From Nocardioides alpinus (lineage in GTDB: Bacteria; Actinomycetota; Actinomycetes; Propionibacteriales; Nocardioidaceae): DNA of 64,000 nt. The stretch is taken from NCBI RefSeq assembly GCF_900112035.1, contig NZ_FOKC01000007.1:124001-188000 (forward strand), written 5' to 3'. The notes under the pieces are model-generated. The model saw only the letters and a program-made list of their open reading frames with translations, was not told the DNA's origin and did not search any database. Both the position numbers and the translations under genes were made by a program. This document shows, in pieces, positions 44,950 through 53,870 of this stretch. How positions within the stretch are numbered: position 1 is the stretch's first letter; each line of letters begins with the position of its first letter.

Positions 44950-46138
44950 CGTCGAGGGCGACGCGCCTCGCGACCGGCTCACCCGCTGGCGCCTCGTGCT
45001 CGGCGGCAACGAGGCCGACGGCCTGAGCGGACCCGGCGGCGTGGCGGTGTCGCTCAGTGCCGCCGACGAGCGTCGCGACGGAGCCCTCGAGGCGTTGTAC
45101 GACAGCGAGCGCCGCGGCGGGCTCGGCGGCTCCGCGCCGCGGGTCTCGCGCTGGCTCGGCGACATCCGCACCTACTTCCCGTCGTCGGTCGTGCAGGTGA
45201 TGCAGGGCGACGCGATGGAGCGGCTCGGGCTGCGCCAGATGCTACTGGAGCCGGAGATGATGCGGTCGGTCCAGCCCGACATCGGTCTCGTCAGCACGTT
45301 GATCGGCCTCGGCCGGGTGATCCCGGAGCACTCACGCGAGACGGCGCGCGCCGTCGTGCGTCAGGTGACCGACGAGCTCGAGGAGCGGCTGCGCCAGCGC
45401 ACCGTACAGGCCGTGTCGGGCGCCCTCGACCGCTCGGCACGCACCCGCCGACCGCGGATGCGCGACGTCGACTGGCGGCGGACCATCGCGGCCAACCTCA
45501 AGCACTACCTGCCCGAGCACCGGACCGTCGTGCCCGAACGGCTCGTGGGCTATGCGCGCCGCTCGACCCAGGTCGAGCGCGAGATCATCCTCTGCATCGA
45601 CCAGTCTGGGTCGATGGCCGAGTCGATCGTCTACAGCTCGGTCTTCGGGGCGGTGCTGGCCTCGATCCGCTCGGTCAGCACGCGGATGGTCGTGTTCGAC
45701 ACCGAGGTCGTCGACCTGACCGACGAGATCGACGACCCGGTCGACGTGCTCTTCGGCGTGCAGCTGTGCGGTGGCACCGACATCAACCGCGCCCTTGCCT
45801 ACTGCCAGGGGAAGATCACGCAGCCCACCGACACCGTGCTGGTCCTCATCAGCGACCTCTACGAGGGCGGCATCGCCGAGGAGATGATCAGCCGGGCGCG
45901 GTCGGTGGTGGGCTCAGGCGCCACCATGATCGCGCTGCTAGCGCTGAGCGACTCGGGACAGCCGTCCTTCGACGCCGACCACGCTGCTGCGCTCGCCGAG
46001 ATCGGCGTGCCGTCGTTCGCGTGCACGCCCGACCTGTTCCCCGACCTGATGGCAGCCGCCATCGAGCGGCGCGACATCGGCGAGTGGGCGGCGGCCAACG
46101 ACGTGGTCACGACGCACGAGACGACGCGGCGCGACTGA
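44933..46138 (+). CDS. VWA domain protein of the MoxR cluster
   Basis: A 401-aa protein with a C-terminal von Willebrand A domain. The MIDAS is D223-Q-S225-G-S227 (CIDQSGSMAES), followed by the CGGTDINRAL Thr and LVLISDLYEGG Asp. It lacks a signal peptide, so it is cytoplasmic. It is the partner expected for the MoxR ATPase encoded upstream. GTG 44933 lies inside the end of the DUF5682 gene (17-bp overlap). Confidence 0.9.
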   Translation: MTEQPDVEGDAPRDRLTRWRLVLGGNEADGLSGPGGVAVSLSAADERRDGALEALYDSERRGGLGGSAPRVSRWLGDIRTYFPSSVVQVMQGDAMERLGLRQMLLEPEMMRSVQPDIGLVSTLIGLGRVIPEHSRETARAVVRQVTDELEERLRQRTVQAVSGALDRSARTRRPRMRDVDWRRTIAANLKHYLPEHRTVVPERLVGYARRSTQVEREIILCIDQSGSMAESIVYSSVFGAVLASIRSVSTRMVVFDTEVVDLTDEIDDPVDVLFGVQLCGGTDINRALAYCQGKITQPTDTVLVLISDLYEGGIAEEMISRARSVVGSGATMIALLALSDSGQPSFDADHAAALAEIGVPSFACTPDLFPDLMAAAIERRDIGEWAAANDVVTTHETTRRD

Positions 46139-46213
46139 GGGCCGTCCCTCCCTCCGGACGTACACCCCGGCGTCGGCATCGACGGCGTCGGCAACGACTG
46201 CGACACCGCAGCT

Positions 46214-46903
46214 TCAGGGTGCCAGCGCGCCGGAGAGCACCTCGGCGACCTGAGGGTCGAGCGTCGAGGTGTCCGCGCGGTGCCAGAGCAGCCGCAGGAG
46301 CACCTCCGCCCGGTCGCGGACCTCGAGCTCGCGGCCCGCTCCGACGGTGACGTCGCCCGGCACGTCGGTCGCGACCAGTCGTACGGCTGCCGGCAGCGGG
46401 TCGACGCGGCCGAGCCGCACCTGCCGGGGGTAGAGCACCTCGGCCACCTCGAGAACACCGTCCCAGGCGAGCGCGGGGTCGTACGCCGTCGGCCGGTCGA
46501 CGGCCTCCTCGGCGTCCCACGTGTGCATGGCGACCTCGTGGACCTGGCGCCGCCGCCAGAACCCGGCGGTGCGGTCGGTCGCGTCGAGCGTCCACGCGGG
46601 CGCGGCCGCGGGTGTGGAGGAGAGCACGTGGAGGAGGTGCGCCGCCTGACGGGCGTACCAGGCAGCGAGGGAGTGCTCGTCAGGCGCCGGTGGGGTCGGG
46701 CGGAGGTCCGGGGTGCCGGCCGTCACGGCGTGCGCCGCCCACTGGTGCACGCCCCCGACGTGCACGACCAGGTCGCGTACGGACCAGCCCGGGCAGTGCG
46801 TCACCGGGGCGTCGAGGTCGGCGGACGCGACCACTGCGGCGAGCCTGTCGGTGTGCGAGCGCAGCAGCGCCAGCCAGTCGGAGCCGTCCGACCCGTCGGG
46901 CAT
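46214..46903 (-). CDS. Maleylpyruvate isomerase family mycothiol-dependent enzyme
   Basis: A 229-aa protein with an N-terminal DinB-like metal domain (VTHCPGWSVRDLVVHVGGVHQW; HEVAMHTWDAEEAV), where His residues form the metal site, and a C-terminal MDMPI domain (EVRDRAEVLLRLLWHRAD). Members use mycothiol as cofactor, fitting an actinobacterium; the substrate is unknown. ATG 46903 overlaps the TGA of the upstream HIT-like gene (TGATG). Confidence 0.88.
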   Translation of the reverse strand: MPDGSDGSDWLALLRSHTDRLAAVVASADLDAPVTHCPGWSVRDLVVHVGGVHQWAAHAVTAGTPDLRPTPPAPDEHSLAAWYARQAAHLLHVLSSTPAAAPAWTLDATDRTAGFWRRRQVHEVAMHTWDAEEAVDRPTAYDPALAWDGVLEVAEVLYPRQVRLGRVDPLPAAVRLVATDVPGDVTVGAGRELEVRDRAEVLLRLLWHRADTSTLDPQVAEVLSGALAP

Positions 46904-47541
46904 CACGCCTCCCAGGCCGGGCCGTCGCCCCCGACCTTCTCGACGAGCCGGCTCGCGACGTGCGCGGCGTTGGCACGGCGTACGTCCTCGGGGACCTCGG
47001 GCAGGTTCTCCTCCCAGTCCAGCAGCGTCGAGCCGCGCAGCTGCGGCATCCGCGCCGGGCGGCCGAAGAAGAAGGGGTGCAGGTGGGCACTGCCGTCGCC
47101 GTAGCGACCCACGTGGCAGCGGCCGACGCTCGGCAGCTCCTCGATCCCGGCGGTGATCGCGACCATCAGCCGGCCCATCTCCGAGGCGAGGTCGTCGGGC
47201 AGGTCGGCGAGGTCGTGGTGGTCGCGCGGCTGGAGGATCATCGCGACCGGCAGCCGCATGTCGAGCAGCTTGAGCCGCCAGCGCTCGTTGCTCCAGACCA
47301 CCTGGGCCTGCTGCTCGGGCGTCTGCGGTCCGCGGCACTGGCACTCGGCGGGATCCTCGCCGCGTCGCGTCGGCTCCTCGTCCAGCATCGGCTCGAGCGG
47401 CTTGATCCGCAGGTCGTCGAGCTCGAACGGGAAGATGTCCCAGCCCGGCATCAGCTCGATCGCGACGGGCAGCCGGCCCTCGTCGTCGGTCGCGGCGGCG
47501 ACGCGGGCGTGGAACTCTTCGGCGGTCTCGAGACGGGTCAC
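46903..47541 (-). CDS. HIT-like / GalT-like hypothetical protein
   Basis: A 212-aa protein. The motif GDGSAHLHPFFFGRPARMPQLRG recalls the H-x-H-x-H-x-x end of histidine triad hydrolases, but the third His is Phe. An earlier CQCRGPQT may bind metal. The assignment is tentative. GTG 47541 is used as the start; TTG 47553 is in frame. It is coupled to the mycothiol-type gene downstream. Confidence 0.7.
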   Translation of the reverse strand: MTRLETAEEFHARVAAATDDEGRLPVAIELMPGWDIFPFELDDLRIKPLEPMLDEEPTRRGEDPAECQCRGPQTPEQQAQVVWSNERWRLKLLDMRLPVAMILQPRDHHDLADLPDDLASEMGRLMVAITAGIEELPSVGRCHVGRYGDGSAHLHPFFFGRPARMPQLRGSTLLDWEENLPEVPEDVRRANAAHVASRLVEKVGGDGPAWEA

Positions 47542-47576
47542 GCCTCGAGTCAATCATCGACCAGCGGGGGAGGCCG

Positions 47577-49076
47577 TCACCAGGGAGACGGCTGGTAGTC
47601 CTTCACGAAACAGCCGAACAGGTCGGTCCCGGCCTCGCCCAGCACGATCGGGTCGTAGACCCGCGCGGCGCCGTCGACGAGGTCGAGCGGCGCGTGCCAG
47701 CCCTCGGCGGCGATCCGCAGCTTCTCCTGGTGCGGCCGCTCGTCGGTGATCCAGCCGGTGTCGACCGCGGTCATCAGTATCTTGTCCGTCTCGAACATCT
47801 CGCCCGACGACGTGCGCGTCATCATGTTGAGCGCGGCCTTGGCCATGTTGGTGTGTGGGTGGCCGGCGCCCTTGTAGCGACGGGAGAACTGCCCCTCCAT
47901 CGCCGAGACGTTCACGACGTACGCCCGGCCGGAGGCCGCCGCTGCCGCCGCCGTCGACATCGCCGGACGCAGCCGGGAGACCAGCAGGAACGGCGCGATC
48001 GAGTTGCAGAGCTGCACCTCGAGGAGCTCGAGGGGGTCGACCTCGCTGACGGTCTGGGTCCAGGAGTTGTTGGTCTGCATGTCCGGCAGCAGCCCGCCCG
48101 CGTCGACCGCGGTGCCGGCGAGGTGGGCGTCGAGCGAGGCGTGCCCGGCCTTCAGCGCGAGCGCGGTGAGGGTGGCGGCGTTGTGGGCGGCCAGCGCCTG
48201 CTCGTCCGACTCGCCCTCGTGGTGGGCGACCGCGGTGTCGCCCAGGGCGCCGGCGATCGCGGCCGGGTGGGCCTCGGAGATCCGGTCGAAGGTGATCAGC
48301 TCGGGCAGGACCGTGCCGGACGGCAGCGGCTGCTGCTCGGCGTCGACCAGCGGCGCGTAGGCGCCCGGCGTGCGACGTACGGTCTGGCACGCGTTGTTGA
48401 TGAGGATGTCGAGCGGACCGCTCGCCGCGACGTCGTCGGCCAGCGAGATGACCTGGGTCGGGTCGCGCAGGTCGATGCCGACGATCTTGAGCCGGTCGAT
48501 CCAGTCGGGGGCGTCGGGCAGCGAGGAGAACCGGCGGACGGCGTCCTTGGGGAAGCGGGTCGTGATCGTGGTGTGCGCCCCGTCGCGCAGGAGGCGCAGC
48601 GCGATGTACATCCCGATCTTCGCGCGGCCGCCGGTGAGCAGCGCGCGCTTGCCGGTGAGGTCGGTGCGCTGGTCGCGCTTGGCGTGACTCATCGCCGCGC
48701 AGGAGGGGCAGAGCCAGTGGTAGAACGCGTCGACCAGGGTGAAGTCGGTCTTGCAGATGTAGCAGCCGCGGGGGTTGATCAGCTCGCCGGCGAAGGCTCC
48801 GGGTGCGGTGGACACCAGCGGGATGCCCGACGTCTCGTCGTCGATCCGGACCGGCGACCCGGTGGCGGTCAGCTCGGTGATCGCGCGGTCGTGGGCCAGC
48901 TCCTCGGCCCGCTTGGCGAGCTTGCGCTCGGCCTTGATCGACTTGTACATGTGCGAAGCCGCGCGCTTCACCGCGATGTGGTCGGGGTGCTCGCCCGGCA
49001 CGCGGTGGAGGGTCTGCAGCACCCGCAGGGTCGTCGCCAGGTCGTCCGGGTCGATCGCGGGGTGGTGCTCGGTCAC
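47577..49076 (-). CDS. SDR family oxidoreductase with N-terminal zinc-ribbon-like extension
   Basis: A 499-aa protein. Residues about 1-145 are an extension with C-Y-I-C and C-P-S-C pairs (zinc ribbon). Then a Rossmann domain: LLTGGRAKIGMYIALRLLRD, DILINNACQTVRRTPGAY (N-x-A-G-like), NVSAMEGQF. The catalytic helix reads HTNMAKAALNMM; where SDRs have Y-x-x-x-K, this has T-x-x-x-K. The activity may therefore be altered. GTG 49076 lies 6 nt after TACGAT on the minus strand. Confidence 0.85.
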   Translation of the reverse strand: MTEHHPAIDPDDLATTLRVLQTLHRVPGEHPDHIAVKRAASHMYKSIKAERKLAKRAEELAHDRAITELTATGSPVRIDDETSGIPLVSTAPGAFAGELINPRGCYICKTDFTLVDAFYHWLCPSCAAMSHAKRDQRTDLTGKRALLTGGRAKIGMYIALRLLRDGAHTTITTRFPKDAVRRFSSLPDAPDWIDRLKIVGIDLRDPTQVISLADDVAASGPLDILINNACQTVRRTPGAYAPLVDAEQQPLPSGTVLPELITFDRISEAHPAAIAGALGDTAVAHHEGESDEQALAAHNAATLTALALKAGHASLDAHLAGTAVDAGGLLPDMQTNNSWTQTVSEVDPLELLEVQLCNSIAPFLLVSRLRPAMSTAAAAAASGRAYVVNVSAMEGQFSRRYKGAGHPHTNMAKAALNMMTRTSSGEMFETDKILMTAVDTGWITDERPHQEKLRIAAEGWHAPLDLVDGAARVYDPIVLGEAGTDLFGCFVKDYQPSPW

Positions 49077-49239
49077 CGGAGGATCGTACGGCGGTGGCGC
49101 GGCGCTGCCCTCATCGTGACGACCGCAGGGTTCCAGTCCCCTTCGTACGCCTCCCGACCGTTGCAACCGGCGAGAACCTCGCCCTCCGGCGGGTACCCGG
49201 TGGTTGCGGCAACAGCAGCGGCCGACGAGCGGCCGAGCG

Positions 49240-49890
49240 TCAGCCCTCGCGGGCCGGCGACCCGTTGATCCGCACCCGGTCGGCGCGCATCCCGTGCTCG
49301 ACGCCCCAGAGGACCGCCTTGGAGCGGGAGTCGACGTCGATCTTGCGGTAGGCCGAGCGGATGTAGGACTTGATCGAGTTGAGCGACAGCAGGGTGCGCT
49401 CGGCGATCTCCTGGTTGCTCAGGCCCATCGTGATGAGCGAGAGCACCTCGGCCTCGCGGGCGGTGAGGCCCTCCTCGCGGCCGGGCCAGTCGCCGCCGAC
49501 GAGCGACGAGCGCCCGCGCGAGGGGGAGACCACGAGCTGACCGGCGGCGATCGCGTGGAGCGCGTCGACCAGCCGGGCGGCCGGGAGGCTCTTGGAGAGG
49601 TAGCCGCGGACGCCGGTGTTGAGGGTGTCGCGGGTCAGCCATGGCTGGAAGTTCCACGTGTAGACGGCGACGCTGCGCACCTGCGGGCTGTCGACCAGCC
49701 GCTGCACGGCGGGACCGTTGCCCTGGCCCATCCCGAAGGTGTCGTAGAGGGCCACGTCGACCGGCTGGCTGACCGGCTTGCCGGCCACCAGCTCGACGAT
49801 CTCGACCCGGTTGCTGTAGCTGCGCATCATGGCGTCGAGACCCCGGACGACCACCTCGTCGTCGTTGACGAGCGCTACGCGAATCACCAT
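49240..49890 (-). CDS. LuxR-type response regulator
   Basis: A 216-aa regulator. The receiver domain has D10-D11 and probable phospho-acceptor D50 (VALYDTFG), with K in YLSKSL. The C-terminal LuxR helix-turn-helix is LTAREAEVLSLITMGLSNQEIAERTLLSLNSIKSYIRSAYRKIDV. ATG 49890 follows TACCTT (minus strand) by 6 nt. It is divergent from the ABC operon, 61 bp between starts, so probably controls it. No histidine kinase is encoded in this window. Confidence 0.92.
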   Translation of the reverse strand: MVIRVALVNDDEVVVRGLDAMMRSYSNRVEIVELVAGKPVSQPVDVALYDTFGMGQGNGPAVQRLVDSPQVRSVAVYTWNFQPWLTRDTLNTGVRGYLSKSLPAARLVDALHAIAAGQLVVSPSRGRSSLVGGDWPGREEGLTAREAEVLSLITMGLSNQEIAERTLLSLNSIKSYIRSAYRKIDVDSRSKAVLWGVEHGMRADRVRINGSPAREG

Positions 49891-49951
49891 GCGCTCAAGG
49901 TACGGCAGTTTATGTATGTTGAAGCCCGTTGTTTCATCAAAAGGGGGGCAC

Positions 49952-50839
49952 GTGCGGGAGAGCACGACCGCGGTCGAGGAGACCCGCACCGGTGGGCTCG
50001 GCATCCGCTGCGAGGGGGTCGTCCACCTCTACAAGACCTTCGGCGGGCACGACGTCGTCGCCCTGCGCGGCGTCGACCTGACCATCCGCGCGGGCGAGCG
50101 GGTCGCGTTCCTGGGCCCCAGCGGCTCGGGCAAGTCCACGCTCCTCGCGCTGCTCGGCGGCATCCAGAAGCCCAGCGCCGGCAAGATCTTCCTCGGCGAC
50201 GAGGAGATCTCCCGGATGGGTGAGCGCTACCTCGCCCGGATCCGCTCGCGCCAGGTCTCGACCATGCTCCAGGGCGCCACCCGCAACCTCCTGGCCTACG
50301 CCACCGCGCGCCAGAACATCGCCTTCGCCCGGCTCTCGCTCTCGGGCAACGAGCGCGGGGACGCGCTCGCCGACACCGAGCTGCTCGACCGGGTCGGGCT
50401 CGTCGACCAGGCCGACCAGGTGGTCTCCACCATGTCCGGCGGACAGCGTCAGCGCCTCGCGCTCGCCTGCGCGGTCTCGACCGCCCCGCGGCTGCTGCTC
50501 GCCGACGAGCCGACCAGCCAGCTCAGCCACGCCGACCGCGACCACGTGCTGCACCTGATCCACTCGCTCGGCGACGACTTCGGCACCACCATCGTGGTCG
50601 TCACCCACCAGCCCGAGGTGGCCGCGACCTTCCCGCGCACGGTGACGATGAAGGGCGGCCGGGTCGGCGCCGAGGGCCACGGCGGCTCCGAGTACGCCGT
50701 CGTCGGCGAGGACGGCGTGCTCCACCTGCCCGGTCACATCGCCGCCGAGTGGCCGCCCGGCACGCTCGTCCGCTTCGAGGACGACGAGCAGGGCCGCATC
50801 ATCGTGACCCGCGCCAGCGGCGAGGGGAACCCGACATGA
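49952..50839 (+). CDS. ABC transporter ATP-binding protein (MacB/LolD type)
   Basis: A 295-aa ATPase. Walker A GPSGSGKST, Q-loop near VSTMLQGATRN, signature MSGGQRQR, Walker B LLLADEPTSQLSHADRD, and switch His in VVVTHQPEVAAT. A ~60-residue C-terminal extension follows (EYAVVGEDGVLHLPGHIAAEWPPGTLV). GTG 49952 follows an AGGGGGG ribosome site; ATG 49916 is an in-frame alternative. It is the first gene of a four-gene operon. Confidence 0.92.
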   Translation: MRESTTAVEETRTGGLGIRCEGVVHLYKTFGGHDVVALRGVDLTIRAGERVAFLGPSGSGKSTLLALLGGIQKPSAGKIFLGDEEISRMGERYLARIRSRQVSTMLQGATRNLLAYATARQNIAFARLSLSGNERGDALADTELLDRVGLVDQADQVVSTMSGGQRQRLALACAVSTAPRLLLADEPTSQLSHADRDHVLHLIHSLGDDFGTTIVVVTHQPEVAATFPRTVTMKGGRVGAEGHGGSEYAVVGEDGVLHLPGHIAAEWPPGTLVRFEDDEQGRIIVTRASGEGNPT

Positions 50840-51513
50840 CGCTCAGCGGATTCGGCCCCGGTCCCGTGCAGACCGACACCGCGCTGCGCCTCGACGGCAT
50901 CACGTACGTCGCCGGGCGCACGCTCCTCGACGACGTCAGCGTCACCTTCCCGGCCGGCAAGGTGACCGCGCTGTCGGGGCCCAGCGGCTCGGGCAAGACG
51001 ACGCTGCTCTCCATCGCCGGCGGCCTCCTGCAGGCCACCTCCGGCACCGCCGAGCTCGACGGCCGGGAGATGTGGACCGGCAGCGGTGACCCGCTCCCGC
51101 AGGTCGCGTTCGTGCTCCAGGTCTACGGCCTGGTGCCGATCCTCTCGGCCCGCGAGAACGTCTCGATCGCGCTCCGCGCCCGCGGCACCGCGCCCGCCGA
51201 CGCCGACGAGGCGGCCGAGGCCGCGCTCGCGCGCTTCGGCATCGCCGACCTGGGCGAGCGCCAGGTCGAGGAGCTCTCCGGCGGCCAGATGCAGCGCGTC
51301 GCGTGCGCCCGCGGCTTCGTCGTCGGCGCCGACGTGCTGCTCGCCGACGAGCCGACCTCCGAGCTCGACGAGGGCAACCGTGGCGTCGTGCTGGCGGAGC
51401 TCCGCGAGGAGGCCGCCCGCGGTGCTGTCGTCGTGGTGGCCACGCACGACCCCGCCGTCGTCGAGGCCTGCGACCTCCACATCGCCCTCGACGAGGGCCG
51501 GGTCATCAGGTGA
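50836..51513 (+). CDS. ABC transporter ATP-binding protein
   Basis: A 225-aa second ATPase of the operon: Walker A GPSGSGKTT, signature LSGGQMQR, Walker B VLLADEPTSELDEGN and switch His in VVVATHDPAVV. It and its upstream neighbour may form a heterodimer. ATG 50836 overlaps the preceding stop by ATGA. Confidence 0.93.
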   Translation: MTLSGFGPGPVQTDTALRLDGITYVAGRTLLDDVSVTFPAGKVTALSGPSGSGKTTLLSIAGGLLQATSGTAELDGREMWTGSGDPLPQVAFVLQVYGLVPILSARENVSIALRARGTAPADADEAAEAALARFGIADLGERQVEELSGGQMQRVACARGFVVGADVLLADEPTSELDEGNRGVVLAELREEAARGAVVVVATHDPAVVEACDLHIALDEGRVIR

Positions 51514-53870
51514 GTCGTGTCCTCCGGGGCGCCTGGAGTCGTCGGGGTGCCCTGACGACGCTGGTGCTGATGACGGTCGTCGTGGTCGGCGGCGCCGTGA
51601 CGGTGCTGCAGTTCGCCGAGGCCGCCGCCACCTCCCGCTGGCTGACCGCGCCCCTGCTCCTGATCGGCGCGGTGGCGGTGCCGAGCATCGGCGCCGAGCT
51701 CGCCGTGGCTCGACGCGAGGAGATCGGCCTCGCCCGCCTGCGCGGCATCCACGGCGTGCGCCTGTGGCGCTTCCTCCTCGTCGAGCCGCTCCTCGCGATC
51801 GTCGTCGGCACCGTGGTCGGGCTGGTCGTCGGTGCCATCGGCACCCTGGTCGCCACCTCGACCTGGTTGGCCGAGACCGCCCCGGCCCTCGGTCGGCCGG
51901 CCCTCGTCGCGGCGGCCGCCATCGCGGGCGCGGCCCTGCTGATCGTCGGGCTGTCCGCCGCGGCCGCGCTCCGCGAGCCGCTCGCCGTCCAGGTCTCCAG
52001 CCGACGTCGCCCTCGGCGCGCGACGACGCTGGCCCTGTTCCTCAGCGTGCTGGTGTTCGTCGGTGCCGGCGTCGCCGCCTACCGCAGCCGCGCCGCCACC
52101 GGTGAGCCGGACCTCGTCGTGCTCGTCGGTCCCGCGCTCGTCGGACTTGCGCTCGGGCAGCTCGCGATCTGGACCATCCGGATCGCCGCCCGCGGCCTGA
52201 CGCCGGTCACCGAGAAGCGTGGCATGGGTGCCTTCCTCGCCGCCCGCCGGCTGGCCCGTGCTGACGACCTCGTCACCCCGATCCGCCTCGTCGTCGCCGC
52301 GGCCGTCGTCGGTGCGCTGGCCCTCAGCGGTGCGGTCAGCGTCAACCGCTGGACCAGCGAGCAGGCGGGGGTGGAGGTGCCCGGCGCCCGCACCATCGAC
52401 GCGACCAGCCTCGGGGCCGTGGGTGCCGTCGACCTGACGGAGCAGGTCGACCCGGAGGGGGACCACCTCATCGCCTCGGCCATCGTCCGCAACGAGGGTC
52501 GCCTGCCCGAGCGTCGGGCCTACGTCGACGCCGGCCGCTGGGACGCCGTCGTCGGCGACTTCTACGACGGCACGCCCGCCCGCGCGGCCTCCGACGCGGT
52601 GCACCGGCTGGCCAGCGACATCGTCCCCGTCCAGGCCGTCGGCGACCGGCTCACGATGACCGTGACCGGCTTGCAGGTGCCGCGGTCGCGTACGTTCCGC
52701 GGGCCCGACGGCGAGGACGTCGCGGTCGGCGGAGGCCGCCTCGAGCTGACCCTCAGCTATGTCGCCTCCGGCAACGCGTCCGGCGCTGTCACGGTGCGTA
52801 CGGACGTCCCCCGGGACGGCACCCCCGTCACCCGATCCGTCCGCGTCCGCGCGTGCGCGGAGGGCTGCACGATCACCGGTCTCGCAGTGGGCCGCGACAG
52901 CCAGGGGCTCATCGACGGCAGCGTCTTCGAGGTGCTGCTCGACCGCCTCCGGCTCGGCGAGACCGACCTCCTGCAGCGGCCGTGGGTGCCCGACCCGGTC
53001 TCGGTCGAGTCGGCCCTCAACAGCAACTTCTTCCGCAACTACCAGCCCCCCGCCACCCTCGTGGTCAACCGCCCCGACGGGCTCCAGGTCGCGCTGCTCC
53101 CGTCCGTCGCGCTCGCGCTGGAGCTCGAGGACGCAGGGACGCGCGTGCCGGTGCTCGCCGCCGACGTCGAGGAGCCGCTGGCCCTCGACCTGGGTGGCGA
53201 CGACCTCCCGACCGACGTCATCGGCGTGGCCCGGACGCTGCCGCTGCTCGGCAGCGTCGGCCTGCTCTCCGACATCCGTACGTCCGCCGCCGGGTCGGGG
53301 CCGACGGTCCCGTCCGCCGAGGTGCAGGTCGTCGCCGCCGACGGCACCCCGCAGGCCATGCTCGACGAGGTGGCGACCGCCGCCGACGGGACGTGGCGCA
53401 CCCGCGACGCGGTGCGCGACTCCCTCGACGAGCGCTTCGGCGGCGCCCAGTCCGTGGCGTACGCCCTCACCGCACTCGCCTGCGCCCTCGTCGCGCTGCT
53501 GGCCCTCGGTGCGGGTGTGGCGCGGCACCTGCGCGACTACCGCCGCGACGTGGCGTCCCTGCGCGTGCTCGGCGTCTCCCTCGGCACCGCCCGCCGGGCC
53601 GGGCGCGCCGAGCTCGTCAGCCTGACCGTGCTCGTGCTCGGCATCGTGGTCGCCGGCGGCTCGCTGGCGGTCACGCTCCTCCTCGACGGCCTCCCGCTGC
53701 TGACGCTGCCCGTCGCCGGCCTGCCCCTCGACACCGCTCCGCAGGCGTGGCCGCTGGTGATCCCGGCGGTGCTGTCGGCCGCTGCGGTCGTGCTGGTCGG
53801 CGGTCGCGCCCGCGCCGTACGCGCCGCCACCACCCGGCCGAGCCTGCTGCGAGAGGAGGAAGGAGCATGA
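51510..53870 (+). CDS. FtsX-like permease protein 1
   Basis: A 786-aa membrane protein. It has an N-terminal helix, further helices around residues 45-130 and 175-290, a large outside loop (about 300-620), and three C-terminal helices (ALTALACALVALLALGAGV; LTVLVLGIVVAGGSLAVTL; ALVI-like end). The C-terminal FtsX/MacB fold is clear (YRRDVASLRVLGVSLGTARRAG). GTG 51510 overlaps the preceding gene; its end overlaps the next gene. Confidence 0.85.
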   Translation: MSRVLRGAWSRRGALTTLVLMTVVVVGGAVTVLQFAEAAATSRWLTAPLLLIGAVAVPSIGAELAVARREEIGLARLRGIHGVRLWRFLLVEPLLAIVVGTVVGLVVGAIGTLVATSTWLAETAPALGRPALVAAAAIAGAALLIVGLSAAAALREPLAVQVSSRRRPRRATTLALFLSVLVFVGAGVAAYRSRAATGEPDLVVLVGPALVGLALGQLAIWTIRIAARGLTPVTEKRGMGAFLAARRLARADDLVTPIRLVVAAAVVGALALSGAVSVNRWTSEQAGVEVPGARTIDATSLGAVGAVDLTEQVDPEGDHLIASAIVRNEGRLPERRAYVDAGRWDAVVGDFYDGTPARAASDAVHRLASDIVPVQAVGDRLTMTVTGLQVPRSRTFRGPDGEDVAVGGGRLELTLSYVASGNASGAVTVRTDVPRDGTPVTRSVRVRACAEGCTITGLAVGRDSQGLIDGSVFEVLLDRLRLGETDLLQRPWVPDPVSVESALNSNFFRNYQPPATLVVNRPDGLQVALLPSVALALELEDAGTRVPVLAADVEEPLALDLGGDDLPTDVIGVARTLPLLGSVGLLSDIRTSAAGSGPTVPSAEVQVVAADGTPQAMLDEVATAADGTWRTRDAVRDSLDERFGGAQSVAYALTALACALVALLALGAGVARHLRDYRRDVASLRVLGVSLGTARRAGRAELVSLTVLVLGIVVAGGSLAVTLLLDGLPLLTLPVAGLPLDTAPQAWPLVIPAVLSAAAVVLVGGRARAVRAATTRPSLLREEEGA

